From assembly GCF_947507565.1 (NCBI RefSeq), contig NC_089186.1:496001-560000 (forward strand): a DNA stretch of 64,000 bases, read 5' to 3'. The notes beneath the pieces are model-generated. The model did not search any database and had not been told where the DNA came from. It worked only from the letters and a program-made list of their open reading frames with translations. Below, piece by piece: positions 1 through 11,279 of the stretch. This stretch comes from Oscarella lobularis. Lineage: Eukaryota > Porifera > Homoscleromorpha > Homosclerophorida > Oscarellidae. Made by a program: the position numbers and the translations under genes. Every line of letters starts with the position of its first letter. Positions within the stretch are counted from its first letter, which is position 1.

Positions 1-635
1 GCACTCGAGCAGTTACTGTAGAGCACGGAAGCGAACGAGGATGAGAAAGGGGGCCCAGCGGTAAAAAGAGAACGCTAATGCCGACGAATTGTACTAAATG
101 GAGACATAAATGGCATGCGAGAACACGCGAGTGCGTGCGACTCTAGATTGCTTACCAGCGAGTGGATTGCGGTCTGGTCTGCAGAAGAAGAGTCTTCTCC
201 GGGAGATTGCGAATGTGTCACGTGGGACTACTACTCCTCCTGGAAACTGGTCCTTGTCGACTCACTGCGCTCGATTTAACTGCGGCGGGTCAATATTGTC
301 ACAATTTTGTTCTTGTGATCGTGACTTCGCAGATTCGACGTGTTTATACCCAATTCTGATCGCCATCCGTCTCGAATATCCGCATTCTCAGCAAAAGGCG
401 CGTCAACAACGAGGAAATGATCGAGCTCGGACTTCTTTCAGACCGAGACGCCGACGAGGACTCCGACGCCATCTCCAGAGCCGACAGTCGCCATGGACAC
501 CGATCATTCAAACTCTCCGACGAACTGAATAACTTCGCCGAAGGCCAAGCGAAACGAATCGCACTGCGCGTCGACAAAGGATCGAACGTCGAGTTCCTCT
601 ACGACGTCGACAAGCATCACCGTGACGTCACAGTT
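1..635 (+). pseudogene. Truncated 5' copy of the TRPC-like channel gene (copy 1)
   Basis: This stretch matches, with scattered changes, the upstream region and first coding exon of the channel gene whose full form starts at 7235. A start codon at 417 opens a frame beginning MIELGLLSDRDADEDSD, parallel to MIELGVLSDGDVDEDSD in the full gene, and the motif LAEGQAKRIALHVD is present as FAEGQAKRIALRVD. The homology stops inside the exon at about 635, where the sequence switches abruptly to the AGXT fragment, so exon 1 has no splice donor and none of the other exons follow. It can only be a broken duplicate. The first part (about 20-250) is a block that also precedes the other two channel copies and recurs in diverged form near 41250-41400 and 44090-44230. 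Confidence 0.75.
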
Positions 636-1064
636 CGACCGTCGTGCACGAAGCGTTATGGGAAATGGGAGATGAAATGGGTTTGAAGTGGTTCATCTCC
701 GATAAGGTAGAAAACATGGGTCTTTGGTTATTTATATGTACTTAACTAATAATGTCTCAGACTGTGAGACTGCTCACTGTGAGTCTCATTGAAATTCCTC
801 CTCACGTGAAAGACTGGAAATTGATGCTCCAGGACGAGCACAATATAGCGATATTTGGAGGACTGGGCCGATCGTTTGGACAGGTGGTATCCGTCTGAAT
901 TGAAACAATTCGTTTCGATGATGTCATTCTCAGGTTTGGAGAGAGCTAGGGGCTAATGGGATGGAATGCCAAAATTGACAACAACGCTCGCGATTCTAAG
1001 CCAAAGGCATCGGCTACTGTTCTTCAAAGAAATACTCGCATCTCTAATTTCATACACTTGCTGA
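636..1064 (+). pseudogene. AGXT: AGXT 3'-end fragment 1 (last three exons)
   Basis: Three exon-like pieces with GT-AG borders resemble the C-terminus of alanine-glyoxylate (serine-pyruvate) aminotransferase: about 636-706 (ALWEMGDEMGLKWFISDK), 761-883 (LTVSLIEIPPHVKDWKLML, then IAIFGGLGRSFGQ) and 934-1064 (GMECQN... in a shifted frame). In the family this region carries an RLPTV-like strand, a GGLG-x-S-x-G segment and RIGLLG-x-NA. Here 9 bases are missing in exon 2 (YLL lost), and exon 3 has 5 extra bases that break the frame. The upstream three quarters of the enzyme are absent. Family assignment rests on recognised motifs, not on a search. Confidence 0.72.
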
Positions 1065-1398
1065 GAAAATATTTTCTCAATTTTTTGTCTAATATAAATG
1101 TATCACGTGATATGTCTTTGAGTATTGATCTCCGTTGATTCCAAAAGGACCGATCGAATGCGTTTTAGAAGAGACTAGAGTTCATTAGGTAAGCTCCGAT
1201 GGAACGGGCCTCTCAAAAAAAAAGCGTTTTCCTAGCTCTCGACGGCTTCTTCGCTAGCCATAGCGTACGCGCTTTGGTGACAAGTACGCGTCTATCGAGC
1301 ACTACTCATCCTGCCGTCCGGATGTGGCAACGAGCTCGAGCGTCTTTCATAGGACCACACCCACCTTCCCTACGCTTCCTTTATTTATGCAGTTACTA
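1065..1398. repeat. Flank of the AGXT fragment, part of the amplified unit
   Basis: No gene seen. The segment (caaaaggaccgatcg, gcgttttcctagctctcgac, ccatagcgtacgcgctttgg and following) recurs after every AGXT fragment near 2960-3230, 6490-6670, 13770-14070, 19010-19270 and 22310-22620. It ends in the promoter-like block at 1361-1390. Confidence 0.7.
1361..1390 (-). promoter_or_regulatory. Orphan copy of the shared peptide-promoter block
   Basis: Read on the minus strand this is an AT-rich TATA-like stretch (ATAAATAAAGG) followed by AAGCG and GGGAAGGTGGG. The same arrangement lies about 90-180 bases upstream of each family B peptide start. Here the sequence downstream on the minus strand is the AGXT flank, so no recognisable peptide gene follows it. 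Confidence 0.45.
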
Positions 1399-1860
1399 GA
1401 CAAAAGGCAGAAAGAGAGACGACGACAATGAACTTGTACATGTTCGGTTTGTCGCGACGGTGAAATGAGGAGAAAGAGCTACTCGCGTTGCTTAGGTGCG
1501 ACGACGAGTTTCCGTCTCGAAAATATATCTAATGTTGTTGGCACGTCTGGGGACGCTCTTCCCACAGAAGTGACGCCGATCTGTTATTGAGGCGGCCTAG
1601 GCAAAGTCGATTTGCGCACAAGAGCCAGTCTGGAGCTTGAGCGTAGCCCCACGCGCTGACACTCGTGCATCTGCGCTGTTTCTGAAATAAGCAAGAAAGG
1701 CGTACTCTGCATCCACAAGTCTCACCACTTAGTCCTTGTTTTTTTTTCCGCTGCAGCTCGGAGAAAAAAGGATGTGTACCGCGGCCCCGGGATGGGGCAC
1801 GTTTGATCGCTTGATCGTTGCAGCAGGCAATCCTCCAAAGATAAACTATCTCTATTAATG
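1399..1860 (-). pseudogene. Family A peptide remnant (start only) plus upstream block
   Basis: On the minus strand an ATG at 1441 opens MYKFIVVVSLSAFC, the family A signal peptide, but homology ends at about 1399 and no mature region follows. The sequence at 1442-1860 is the 5' flank shared by family A genes (also near 4940-5300 and 12130-12520). A dead start-exon remnant. Confidence 0.65.
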
Positions 1861-2090
1861 GAGAGAGATCATGCATGAGGTTTTTTCGTGCAGGTCCAAC
1901 CGCCGCGCCGTTATTGATAAAGATAGATTTGCTCTTTGTACGCGCTCGGAGAACCAGGCGAATTCTGATGCAACAATAAATTCGACAAAGAGGACAACTT
2001 CGCGCGCAGACAAAGACACTACATGCAGACATACGACAAACATGAAGTCAGTTTTCACGGAACCATGATCGGCTTCTCGGCTCCTGCCCC
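1861..2090. repeat. 3'-flank block of family A genes
   Basis: Conserved sequence immediately downstream of minus-strand family A genes (gagagatcatg, ttgctctttgtacgcgctcg, gacaaagacactacatgc). Copies lie near 5310-5517, 12535-12775, 17830-18087, 25450-25670 and 26200-26407. Short open frames in it are kept by duplication; they vary freely and look non-coding. Confidence 0.6.
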
Positions 2091-2330
2091 TCACAAATTC
2101 GCTCCGCAGAAGCAAATCGGGGGAGGTCTTATCCAAATTCTACAGTCTCCGTAACTTTCACCACATTCGCTGCATAATGGAACTGTGGGGTGCGCTGCTT
2201 GGCAGACGTCGGGGCTCCCGTTGCAGCACGCAGTTCCGGGAGGAAGACTCTGCTCGTTTTCATGATTTCGGACAAAGTTGGCGCCGAAGCAAAGGGTAGC
2301 AAAAGAGACGACGAAAATGAACTTGTACAT
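2091..2330 (-). CDS. Secreted cysteine-rich peptide, family A
   Basis: A 79-residue single-exon frame starts at an ATG conserved in all family A copies. Residues 1-17 (MYKFIFVVSFATLCFGA) form a typical signal peptide: a basic residue, a hydrophobic core, a small residue at the likely cleavage point. The mature part has eight cysteines in the order CC-x6-C-x9-C-x2-C-x6-C-x9-C-x-C, ending CFCGANL. It is closest to the gene at 18088-18330. The role is unknown. Small, secreted, disulfide-rich products with a conserved leader and variable mature part are typical of antimicrobial peptides or venom/deterrent peptides, but no known family is recognised. The gene is followed upstream by the AGXT fragment at 2583. 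Confidence 0.75.
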   Translation of the reverse strand: MYKFIFVVSFATLCFGANFVRNHENEQSLPPGTACCNGSPDVCQAAHPTVPLCSECGESYGDCRIWIRPPPICFCGANL

Positions 2331-2582
2331 GTTCGGTTTCTCGCGACGATGGAATGACGAGAAAGAGCTAATCTCTTCGCTTATGTTGGCACTCCTAGCT
2401 CCTCCCTTGCAAACGCGCGAAATCCGACGAGTAGACCACCGTCATCTGTCGAGACCATCTATGACGCTTTTTACTCTAGTGAAGGTGATCTGTTTTATTC
2501 CTTTTCAAAGCACTTATTAGCTGCGAAAACCACTGGCCAGCATGCAGCGCGCTGACGCCGCAAATGAGCGAAAAAGACCGAC

Positions 2583-2868
2583 ACAAGTGCACGAAGCGTT
2601 ACGGGAAATGGGAGATGATATGGGTTTGAAGTTGTTCATATCTGATAAGGTAGAAAATATGGGTCTTCTGTCTTTGGTTAGTTATATGTATATGTCTGTA
2701 TATGTAATATATACATATACATATTTATGTATATGTATATGAATATGTAATGTCTCAGACTGAAAGACTGCCCATTGTGGGTCTCATTGAAATTCCTCCT
2801 CACGTGAAGGACTAGAAATTGATGCTCCAGTACCTAGTGGACGAGCACAATATTTTTGCCAATTTTTG
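2583..2868 (+). pseudogene. AGXT: AGXT 3'-end fragment 2 (two exons)
   Basis: The exon reading ALREMGDDMGLKLFISDK is followed by an intron that here contains a TATATG-rich run, then the exon with LIEIPPHVKD, where a TAG follows the aspartate. The homology stops after DEHNI, and the last exon (GWNAKIENARD in other copies) is missing. Truncated and broken. Confidence 0.68.
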
Positions 2869-3195
2869 TTAATATATTATGAACGCGTGCTTCCTGTCGT
2901 CTTGTTTGAAGCGCCGTGTGTAAATGTGTCACGTGTCTTCGAGATTAATTATCCCATTTGATCTCCGTTGATTGCGAAAGGAGCGCGTAGGACGAAGCGT
3001 TATCGCGATCGAATACATTGTAGAAGCAACCGGAGTCCAATAGGTAAGCTCCGATGGAACGGGACCTCTCAAAAAAAAGCGTTTTCCTGTTTTGCCTAGC
3101 TATAGCGTACGCGCTTTCGCAAGAACGCGTCTATCGAGCACTACTCATCCTGCCGCCCGGATCGCAACGAGCTTGAGCGTCTTTTATAGGACCAC

Positions 3196-3229
3196 ACCCA
3201 CCTTCCCTCCGCTTCCTTTATTTATGCTG
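3196..3229 (-). promoter_or_regulatory. Orphan copy of the shared peptide-promoter block
   Basis: Minus-strand reading gives CATAAATAAAGGAAGCGG then AGGGAAGGTGGGTG, the same block as upstream of family B peptide genes. No peptide gene is visible downstream on the minus strand. Confidence 0.45.
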
Positions 3230-3261
3230 TTCAGAACAAGACACCTGTAGCTAAAACTAGA

Positions 3262-3560
3262 TGACCTCACAATCCATTGACCTAAAATATGCATCTATTC
3301 AAACCTAAATTACCTGAATAATCCATTGATTATGGTCTAACCGGGAGTGGCGGCTGCAAGCTAAGCACGTTCAGGGGCAGAGGACCTACAAACCTACTAG
3401 TCTCCTAACCGCCCTACCTAATGACAGCCGCCCTATAACCTAATGCAGAGGGAAAGGACCCGTGCACACTAACATAGTCGGCCTGTGATGTACAAATAAT
3501 CTCTACGTAAGGAATGCATGTCGTCCCGCGCTACCCTCCCTGTCACACACGCAAAGAAAG
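3262..3560 (+). repeat. Dispersed repeat R1
   Basis: Begins with copies of aatccattgacctaaaatatgc and runs through GTGGCGGCTGCNAGCTAAGCACGT to ctaccctccctgtcacacac. Similar copies lie at about 40530-40800 and 43310-43620, and an inverted, more diverged copy at 28480-28790; part is seen at 6680-6790. No coding frame of note. It may be a short interspersed or non-autonomous element, but ends and target duplications were not resolved. Confidence 0.6.
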
Positions 3561-3574
3561 CCTGTGGCGCGGTG

Positions 3575-4455
3575 CACGCGAGCAATTACTGTAGAGCACG
3601 AAGCGAACGAGGATGAGAAAGGGGGCCCAGCGGTAAAAAGAGAACGCTAATGCCGACGAATTGTACTAAATGGAGACATAAATGGCATACGAGGACACGC
3701 GAGTGCGTGCGACACTAGATTGCTAACCAGCGAGTGGATTGCGGGGCCGGATTGCGGTCTGCTGAAGCAGAAGACAAAGTTGTCCGGGAGATTGCGAATG
3801 TGTCACGTGGGACTGTACTTCTGGAAACTGGTCCTTTACCGATTGTCAGTCGACTCACCGCGCTCGATTCAACTGCGGCGGGTCAATATTGTCACAAGTT
3901 TGTTCTTGTGATCGTGACTTCTCAAGTAAACGCAGATTTGACGTGTTTATGTACCCTACAAGTAGTTCTGGTCGCCATCCGTCTCGAATACCCGCATTCT
4001 TATCAAAGCGAGCGTCAACGACAAGAAAACGATCGAGCTTTCAGATCGAGACGTCGACGAGGACTCGGACGCCATCTCCAGAGCGAATACGCCGACAGTC
4101 GCCATGGACACCGATCATCAAACTCTCCTACAGTATTCGCCGACCTGAATAACTTCGCCGAAGGCCAAGCGAAACGAATCGCACTGCACGTCGACAAAGG
4201 AGCGATCGCACGTCGAGTTCTTCTACGACGTCGACCAGCATCACCGTGACGTCACAGTTCGACGTCGTACGACGCTGCACGTTCTATTCGACGCCTTCTC
4301 TCGGTCCGACGTGGATTGACGAGACGAAGCAGCAGTCTCTCATCGAATGTTAGGCTTAATTTGTGCATTATCAAATAGCTATAGAGTCTCTTCTTTGTGT
4401 GTGTCTGTGTGTGTGCAGCCCTTCGGACTCTTATTCATATGGGTTGTACCGCGCG
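3575..4455 (+). pseudogene. Truncated 5' copy of the TRPC-like channel gene (copy 2)
   Basis: Repeats the upstream block and exon 1 of the channel gene and continues into intron 1 and the first bases of exon 2 (cccttcggactcttattcat), then stops at about 4455. The frame is broken several times: the MIELG start is lost (gaaaacgatcgagc replaces the ATG context) and a TGA falls in SRSDVD. It is longer than copy 1 but equally non-functional. Confidence 0.72.
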
Positions 4456-4475
4456 CGGAGAGGGTCTGGGTCTCA

Positions 4476-4960
4476 GAGGCTAATTCGTCACGGCAAAGAC
4501 GTCCCTAGAAGTCCCCGCAGTTATTTTTGCTAATGACGAGATATGGCGTACTGGTTGGATGATGGCGGGTACGTTCAGCGTCCATTATGCCGGTGTCATT
4601 GCTCCGTCCGCTAGAAAAGATGGCGACCTTTTTCAGCGACAGAGGGCACGATAGCTCTCGTCTTAGAAACGCGCATATATAGACCACCGATGATAACAAC
4701 TGCATGTGATTCAATAGATTTGAGTAAGACTTAGGTGAGATTGCTTCTCACTACTCCCCGCTTGAAAGCAGTAGGCCGTCGTATCGCCACTGGACCTTCG
4801 TTTCATCATGGCTCCTACTGATAGCTGAACCGCGAGTCAATCTAACCTGTTGTAGAAGCATTGGATCATCGTACAGACTTGTCCGGAGACCGTTAAACTG
4901 AGGGTTCCTATAATAAGAAGAAAGACGGAGAAAGAGCTACTCGCGTTGCTTAGGAGAGAC
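4476..4960. repeat. Duplicated segment D1, partner at 24506-24995
   Basis: About 480 bases starting tcgtcacggcaaagac and including ttatttttgctaatgacg and gtactggttggatgatgg are repeated, with substitutions and small indels, at 24506-24995. No gene recognised. The downstream neighbours differ in the two places. Confidence 0.65.
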
Positions 4961-5517
4961 GACGAGTTTCCCTCTCGAAAATAGCTTTAATGTTGTTGGC
5001 ACGTCTGGAGACGCTCCTCCCACTGAAGTGACGCCGATCTGTTTGAGACGGCCTACGCAAAGTCGATTTGCGCGCAAGAGCCAGTCTGGAGCGTGAGCGT
5101 AGCACCACGCGTTGACACTTGTGCATTTTCGCTGCTTCTCAAGTAAGCAAGAGAGGCGTACTCTGTATCCGCAAGTCTCACCACTTAGTCCTTGTTTTTC
5201 CGCTGCAGCGCGGAGAGAAAGGAAGTAAACTGGTATAAGCAGGGACGTTTGATTCGCTTGATCGTTGCAGCAGGCAATTCTTCCGAAGACTAGGTATTTT
5301 TATTAATGGAGAAAGTCCAACTGCCGCGCCGTTATTGATAAAGATGCATGAAGGGTATAGATTCGCTCTTTGTACGCGCTCGGAGACCCAGGCGAATTCT
5401 GATGCAACAATAATTTCGACAAAAACGACAATTTCGCGCACAGTCTGACAAAGACACTGTACAACAAGCAGAAGTCAGAGTTCACGGGACCACGATCGGC
5501 TTGTCAGCTCGTGCTCC

Positions 5518-5775
5518 TCACATCACTCCGCAGACGCAAATAACGGGTTTGGCAGGTTCACAGGTACAGCCTCCGGCGGTTCCACGTCCACCACAACATT
5601 GGTCACATGATGGATATTCGGGGAGCACTTCCTGGCAAAAGTCGTAGCGTGAGAGGCAACACCGAGTTCCGGCAGGAAAGCCGGGAGGAAAGCACTGCTC
5701 GTTCTCATGATCTTGGACGAAGTTGGCCCCGAAACAAAGGGCAGCAAGAGAGACGAGAAGAATAAACTTGTACAT
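5518..5775 (-). CDS. Secreted cysteine-rich peptide, family A
   Basis: An 85-residue frame with the family signal peptide (MYKFILLVSLAALCFGA). The mature region starts NFVQDHENEQ and has eleven cysteines, an odd number, because of an extra CTC pair near residue 71 (GGCTCEPAKP). The first loop is longer than in the relatives (C-x10-CC instead of C-x6-CC), due to a PPGFPAGT insertion. The conserved core CC-x6-C-x9-C-x2-CC is kept. The intact frame and conserved start argue for a gene. The odd cysteine count leaves a free thiol or allows a dimer. Function unknown; secreted defence or deterrent peptide is a guess from the type. Confidence 0.72.
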   Translation of the reverse strand: MYKFILLVSLAALCFGANFVQDHENEQCFPPGFPAGTRCCLSRYDFCQEVLPEYPSCDQCCGGRGTAGGCTCEPAKPVICVCGVM

Positions 5776-6007
5776 GTTCCGTATGTCGCGACGGTGGAAT
5801 GAGGAGAAAGAGCTACTCTCTTCGCTAACGTTGGCACTCGTAGCTCCTCACGAGCAAACGCGCGAAATCCGACTATGACGCTGTTTACTCTAGCGGCGGT
5901 GATCTGTTTAATTCCTATTCAAAGCACTTATTAGTTGCGAGAACCATTGGCCACTGTGGCCAGGCTGCAGCACGCTAACGTCACAAATGAGCGAAAAAAG
6001 GCCGAAA

Positions 6008-6423
6008 GGTGCACGAAGCGTTATGGGAAATGGGAGATGAAATGGGTTTGAAGTGGTTCATCTCTGATAAGGCAGTCTTTGGTTAGTTATATGTACTTAA
6101 CTAATAATGTCTCAGACTGTGAGACTGCCCACTGTGAGTCTCATTGAAATTCCTCCTCACGTGAATGACTGGAAATTGATGCTCCAGTACCTACTGGACG
6201 AGCACAATATAGCGATATTTGGAGGACTGGGCCGATCGTTTGGACAGGTGGTATCCGTCTGAATTGAAAGAATTCGTTTCGATGATATTATTCTCAGGTT
6301 TGGAGAGTGGGGCTAATGGGATGGAATGCCAAAATCGAGAACGCTCGCGATGTCAAGCCAAAGGCATCGGCTACTGTTCTTCAAAGAAATTCTCGCATCT
6401 CTAATTTAATTCGCACTTGCTGA
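6008..6423 (+). pseudogene. AGXT: AGXT 3'-end fragment 3 (best-preserved frame)
   Basis: Exons 2 and 3 of the fragment read cleanly: TVRLPTVSLIEIPPHV, then LDEHNIAIFGGLGRSFGQ, spliced to VWRVGLMGWNAKIEN and ending LIRTC with a TGA at 6421-6423. This gives the clearest view of the aminotransferase motifs (RLPTV, GGLG-x-S-x-G, VGLMG-x-NA). The first exon has lost its GT donor (GATAAGGCAG where other copies have GATAAGGTAG). Everything upstream in the enzyme is missing, including the PLP-lysine region, so it is not a functional gene. Confidence 0.75.
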
Positions 6424-7234
6424 GAAAATATTTTCGTCTAATGTAAATGTGTCACGTCATATGTCTTTGAGTATTGATCTCCTTTGATCTCCGTTTATTG
6501 CAAAAGGAGCGCGTAGGACGAAGCGTTGGCGCGATCGAATGCGTTTTAGAAGAGGCTAGAGTCCATTACGCAAGCTCCGATGGAACGGGCCTCTCAAAAA
6601 AAGCGTTTTCCTGTTTTGCCTAGCTCTCGACGGCTTCTTCGCTAGCCATAGCGTACGCGCTTTGGCAAGAACGCGTCTAACCGCCCTATACCCTAATGCA
6701 GAGGGAGAAGGACCCGTGAGCGCTAACAGAGTCGGCCGAAATGCAAAAACCGAGCACGAATTATCTCTATGTAATGGGAAACGTAGAAATATAGATAAAG
6801 ACATACTGAGGCGCGGTGCACACGAGCAGTTACTCTAGAGCACGGAAGCGAACGAGGATGAGAAAGGGGGCCCAGCGGTAAAAAGAGAACACTCATACCG
6901 AGGAATTGTAGACCTAAATGGCATGCGAGGACACGCGAGTGCGTGCGTGCGACTCTAGATTGCTTACCAGCGAGTGGATTGCGGTCTGCAGAAAGAAGGA
7001 TCTTGTCCGGGAGATTGTGAATGTGTCACGTGGGACTACTACTCCTGGAAACTGGTCCTTTTACCGATCGTCCAGTCGACTCACTGCACTCGATTCAACT
7101 GCGGCGGGTCAATATTGTCACAAGTTTGTTCTCGTAATCGTGAATTCTCAAATAAACGCAGATTCGACGTGTTCTGGTCGCCATCCGTCTCGAATATCCG
7201 CATTCTCAGCAAAGCGCGCGTCTACGACGAGAAA

Positions 7235-10200
7235 ATGATCGAACTCGGAGTTCTTTCAGACGGAGACGTCGACGAGGACTCGGACGCCATCTCCAGAGCG
7301 AATACGTCGACGGTCGCCATGGACACCGATCATCAAACTCTCCTATTCGACGAACTGTATAACCTCGCCGAAGGCCAAGCGAAACGAATCGCACTGCACG
7401 TCGACAACGGAGCGAACGTCGAGTTCCTCTACGACGTCGACAAGCATCACCATGACGTCATAGTTCGACGTCGTACGACGCTGCACGTTCTATTCGACGC
7501 CTTCTCTCGGTCCGACGTAGATGACGAGACGAAGCAGCAGTCTCTCGTCGAATGTTAGGCTTAATTCGTGCATTATCGAATAGCTATAGTACATAGAGTC
7601 TCTTCTTTGTGTGTGTGTGCAGCCCTTCGGACTCTCATTCATATGGGTTCCGATCCGACGGCGGTTGATCATCGACGTCGGCCTGTGCTCCAAGCCGCTG
7701 TTGCGAATTCATGTCCTCTTGAGTGTTTGGAGATTCTCCTTTCGGCGCCTGGTGTGTCCGTTGGAGTCGAATGTCGAGACGAGGGCTCCGTGCTTCACGC
7801 TCTGGTCCGTGGACGTGTGTTGTCGAGAAAGCCTTTATCTCATTTAGAGCACTTGGGGCGGAGTTATAGCCCGAGGCCTCTGAACGCTTTGGTCAATAAC
7901 TCACGCTCATCCTGCCCTAAATGACATAATGCACGATGCACCTATAATTTCTACTGATCGTTTCTTATTTCTTTTTTCTTAGCTTCGTTCCAAGTTTCCA
8001 TTTGGCGTAGAGTGCGTTGAATATTTGATTGACAAAGGCGCTGATCTGGAAAAAACGCACGTCAAGTACTGCTCTTCTTCAAAACTTTGACGATGATACT
8101 AGTAATTATACTAGGCTTTCTCCTCTTGATGAAATGGCTAGGTTGGATAAAGACAAGGCTAGGGCGCTTATCGGTCTTGTCGAGCGAAAGAGACCTGACC
8201 TGCTGTATAAGCACGCTGATTCTATGTTTCGTTCTGCTCTCGAATTCGGAAGATTGGAAACAGTCAAGGTATGCCTCAGAAGAAGCCTTTAGTTTTTTAG
8301 TGAAGCTTAGGAAGAGGGAATCCCTGGGATAGACTACGCTTTTATAAAGGCAAGAAGGCTGGGAATGTAGTTTTAGTCAAGGCCCATCCAAGAGTCTTCT
8401 ATTCACAGCATGAAGTCACCTCTGCGTAGAGCATACATACGTCAAAAAAAATAAATTTGACTATAGACATTTTTGTAGCTTCTTCTAAAGAAAGGAGCGA
8501 CTGTGTCTGGAGCAAGTAGCAGGGAAGACGGCGAACCTTTGCTGTTTTTACCTGTGAGATCTCGGTACTCGCCTTACGAAAAATTCTCTCTTTTACTTCA
8601 ACTCGAAGTCGACGTCAAAGCGACTGACTCGAAGTCGCGAAACGTTGTACACATCGCAGCAGAGTGCGGGCGTTTCCGCGTCATGAAACGCGCCACGAGG
8701 CTAAGCGTGAGCCCCCTCGACGTCGACAATGACGGATGTTTTCCAATTCACCTCGCATCTCTTTCGGACGACGGGGATCCGAGCGATCGCCTTGAATGTC
8801 TGAATTATCTCATTGAGAATAACTCGCCTGTCAATGCAAAGAACAAACGCAACGAATCGCCTTTGTTTCTCGCGCTTCAAAGACGAGCGACGACACTCGT
8901 TGAGCGTCTCGTTCAGGCCGGAGCGACGTTGGCCGATTCAAAACTGAAGTGTCTTCAGTACGACGAAGTGACTCTTCTCAATGATACTCAAGTGATTTTG
9001 GTGGCACCGAAACCGCTCAATATGATGCTTCGGCTGGGAGCGCTTTTCGCCAAGTGCGCCCAACACGACGAATCGCATCGCGACGATTATCTCTCTCTGT
9101 CCAAAGACATGGAGCGTCTTGCGGTCGAAATGATGATTAAGGCCAAGTGGAAAGCCAATGATATTATGAGCGAATCATTTACGTACGGAATAGAGGCAGA
9201 GCAAAAGCTGGTAAGCAATTTTGCATGCAAGACCCCTTTATGAATATGCCGGAGATTCACTCCTGCGTCACTCTATAACGTTCTACTTTAGTTTATCTCT
9301 AGTGCTCCCGTTCAGGAGAAGATCAAGTTCTTCTGGTACGGCGATAGCGGAGAAATGAAATGGCGACAATATATGTACAAGGTTCCCATGTTTCTAATGA
9401 AGACGTTTCCTCTTCCCTTCTTTCTCGTTTTCCTACTGCCCTGTCGCCAATGCGACTACAGAAGTTATCTCAGAGAATGGATGCGATTCGTAGAGCCGTG
9501 CATTGCTTACGTCGCCAACGCCGTCACCTATCTCTTCTTTGTCGTACTTCTCATCGCCAACGTGTCGCTCAAGTCGAACGCCGTTACCCCAGCGACGTCG
9601 CCAAGCGTTCTCGATTGGATCGTATTAGTCTTCGTCGTCGCTCTTCTTTTGCAAGAAATCTATCAAGCGTTCGGCTATGGAAGCGCCTTGAAGAACTACG
9701 TCACGAAATGGAGCAATGTCTTCGACATTTTTTTCCTTTTCACCTTTATCGCCTACTACTTTCTTCTATTCGTCGGCTACTATGCCATCGATGATGGTTT
9801 CGAAGTGATTCGCGCATCGTTTCACGTCCTCGGCTTCGCCTCTCTAATCAGCATCGTACGATTATTGTCCTATCTGCAAGCTCACTCTGTCCTTGGACCT
9901 ATACAGCTGTCCTTTGTCGGAATTTTCTACGACGTCGTACTCTTTCTCATTGTATTGGGTACGTTCTTGATTGGCTTTGCCGTCTGCATAACAAGCGTCT
10001 ATTCGGCTCCTGTTAAAAGTCTGGGAGCGTCGCCAAACGCGACCCTTCACGAAGAAGTGTCAGGGTGAGAATAAATAAGTTAGGTTTCTTGACTGTACGC
10101 ACATTTGTAGATCCTTTCTCCCCGTTATTCTAGACTAAGTTGATTTTGGGTTTAGAATGTGGTCTTCTATAAAGACCCTGTTTTGGTCTCTCTTTGGAGA

Positions 10201-11279
10201 ATTTGACGTGTCGATCTTTGAAGCCGAGCCACCTGAGGAAGCCGTCGGTATAACCATTCTCGCTCTGTGGTTGGTGCTTGCCGTCATCGTCCTGCTCAAC
10301 ATGTTGATCGCTTTGATAAGCAACTCGTTTCAGAGGGTTCAGGTATATTATTGGAGAACGATATTACTTAATGTCGATATCTCAGTCGTCGCTTTCTTAG
10401 GATAATGCTGATATTGAGTGGAAGTTCGCTCGTGCCGTCATCATTCGCGACATCTGGAGATCTCCACCGGTTCCTATTCCAATCAATATTTTTCATTTCG
10501 TGGCAATGTTTGCCTCAAACGTGTGCTGCACACTTTGTAAAGTAATTGGTAGATATAGATGAATGCCCGTTCACATTAGTGGTAGCAACTAAAGACGCCG
10601 TTTAAGTGTGAACGGACTTTTTGTACGAATTTCATGTCAATCTTTCCTTTAGAGATCTCCTGACGTTGAGAAATGGGCGTACGATACCGCTAATCACGAA
10701 AGCATTCGAGAGAGGTTTCGAGAGAAAATCGAGGAAGCCGAAGACGACGGAATTCGAAGAAAAGATCTTAATAAACTGAGGAAGCACTTGGTGAAACAAA
10801 TTACGACGCTAAAAGTAATTATATCCTTGCACTATAGTAAAGCATTCAGTGTATAATTCCTTTGTGCAATTTTGCTCTCTAAGGCAGTAGCATTTGGATC
10901 AAAGCCCAGTTCAGATCCTGAGAAGGATTCTGACGACGAAGACGACGACGACGATGACGGCTCTTCTCAATCACATCCTCACCGGCGTGTTACTACAGTG
11001 CAGCCGGGTGACGATGATAAGGATGAGGAAAAGATATTTCGAAGTGGGCTGAAGTCTCGAAGTCATTCCAGTGAGGGGGACGCCCCTCGAGATTTTTTTG
11101 AGGGATTGCTGCAGCTCCAAGAAAGTTTTCAGAAAAGCTTTCAAAAGCATCAGTCGGAGATTCAAGAAAGCCTTCGAAATCTTCAGTCGGAGTTTCAGGA
11201 AAGCATTCGAAGTCTTCAGTCGGAGTTTCTCGAACGGCAAGCCAGGGTTGCACGTTCGACTTCTTTAGATTTGAAATAA
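7235..11279 (+). CDS. TRPC-like cation channel with N-terminal ankyrin repeats (nine exons)
   Basis: Exons read about 7235-7553, 7623-(7806 to 7892), 7983-8268, 8479-9210, 9292-10064, 10156-10342, 10401-10541, 10653-10814 and 10884-11279; splice phases agree at every border I could test, with the end of exon 2 uncertain. Exons 2-4 carry ankyrin-like units (VEYLIDKGADLE, RNVVHIAAECGRFRVMK, ESPLFLALQRRATTLVERL). Exon 5 holds several membrane segments. Exon 6 has the pore (LFWSLFGEFDVSIFE) and S6 (LLNMLIALISNSFQ), and exon 7 the TRP box EWKFARA, all as in TRPC channels. The tail is acidic (DDEDDDDDDG) followed by 11-residue repeats such as LQSEFQESIRS. Oddity: exon 3 needs a one-base shift near 8046-8058, at a run of six A, to join DKGADLE to SSTALLQNFDDD; this may be a real lesion or a sequencing error. 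It would act in the plasma membrane as a cation channel. Confidence 0.85.

Noticed and set aside
1529-2032. 167-codon minus-strand frame with several cysteines
   Set aside because: Runs through the 5' flank of one family A copy and the 3' flank of another; the frame is not kept in the other copies.
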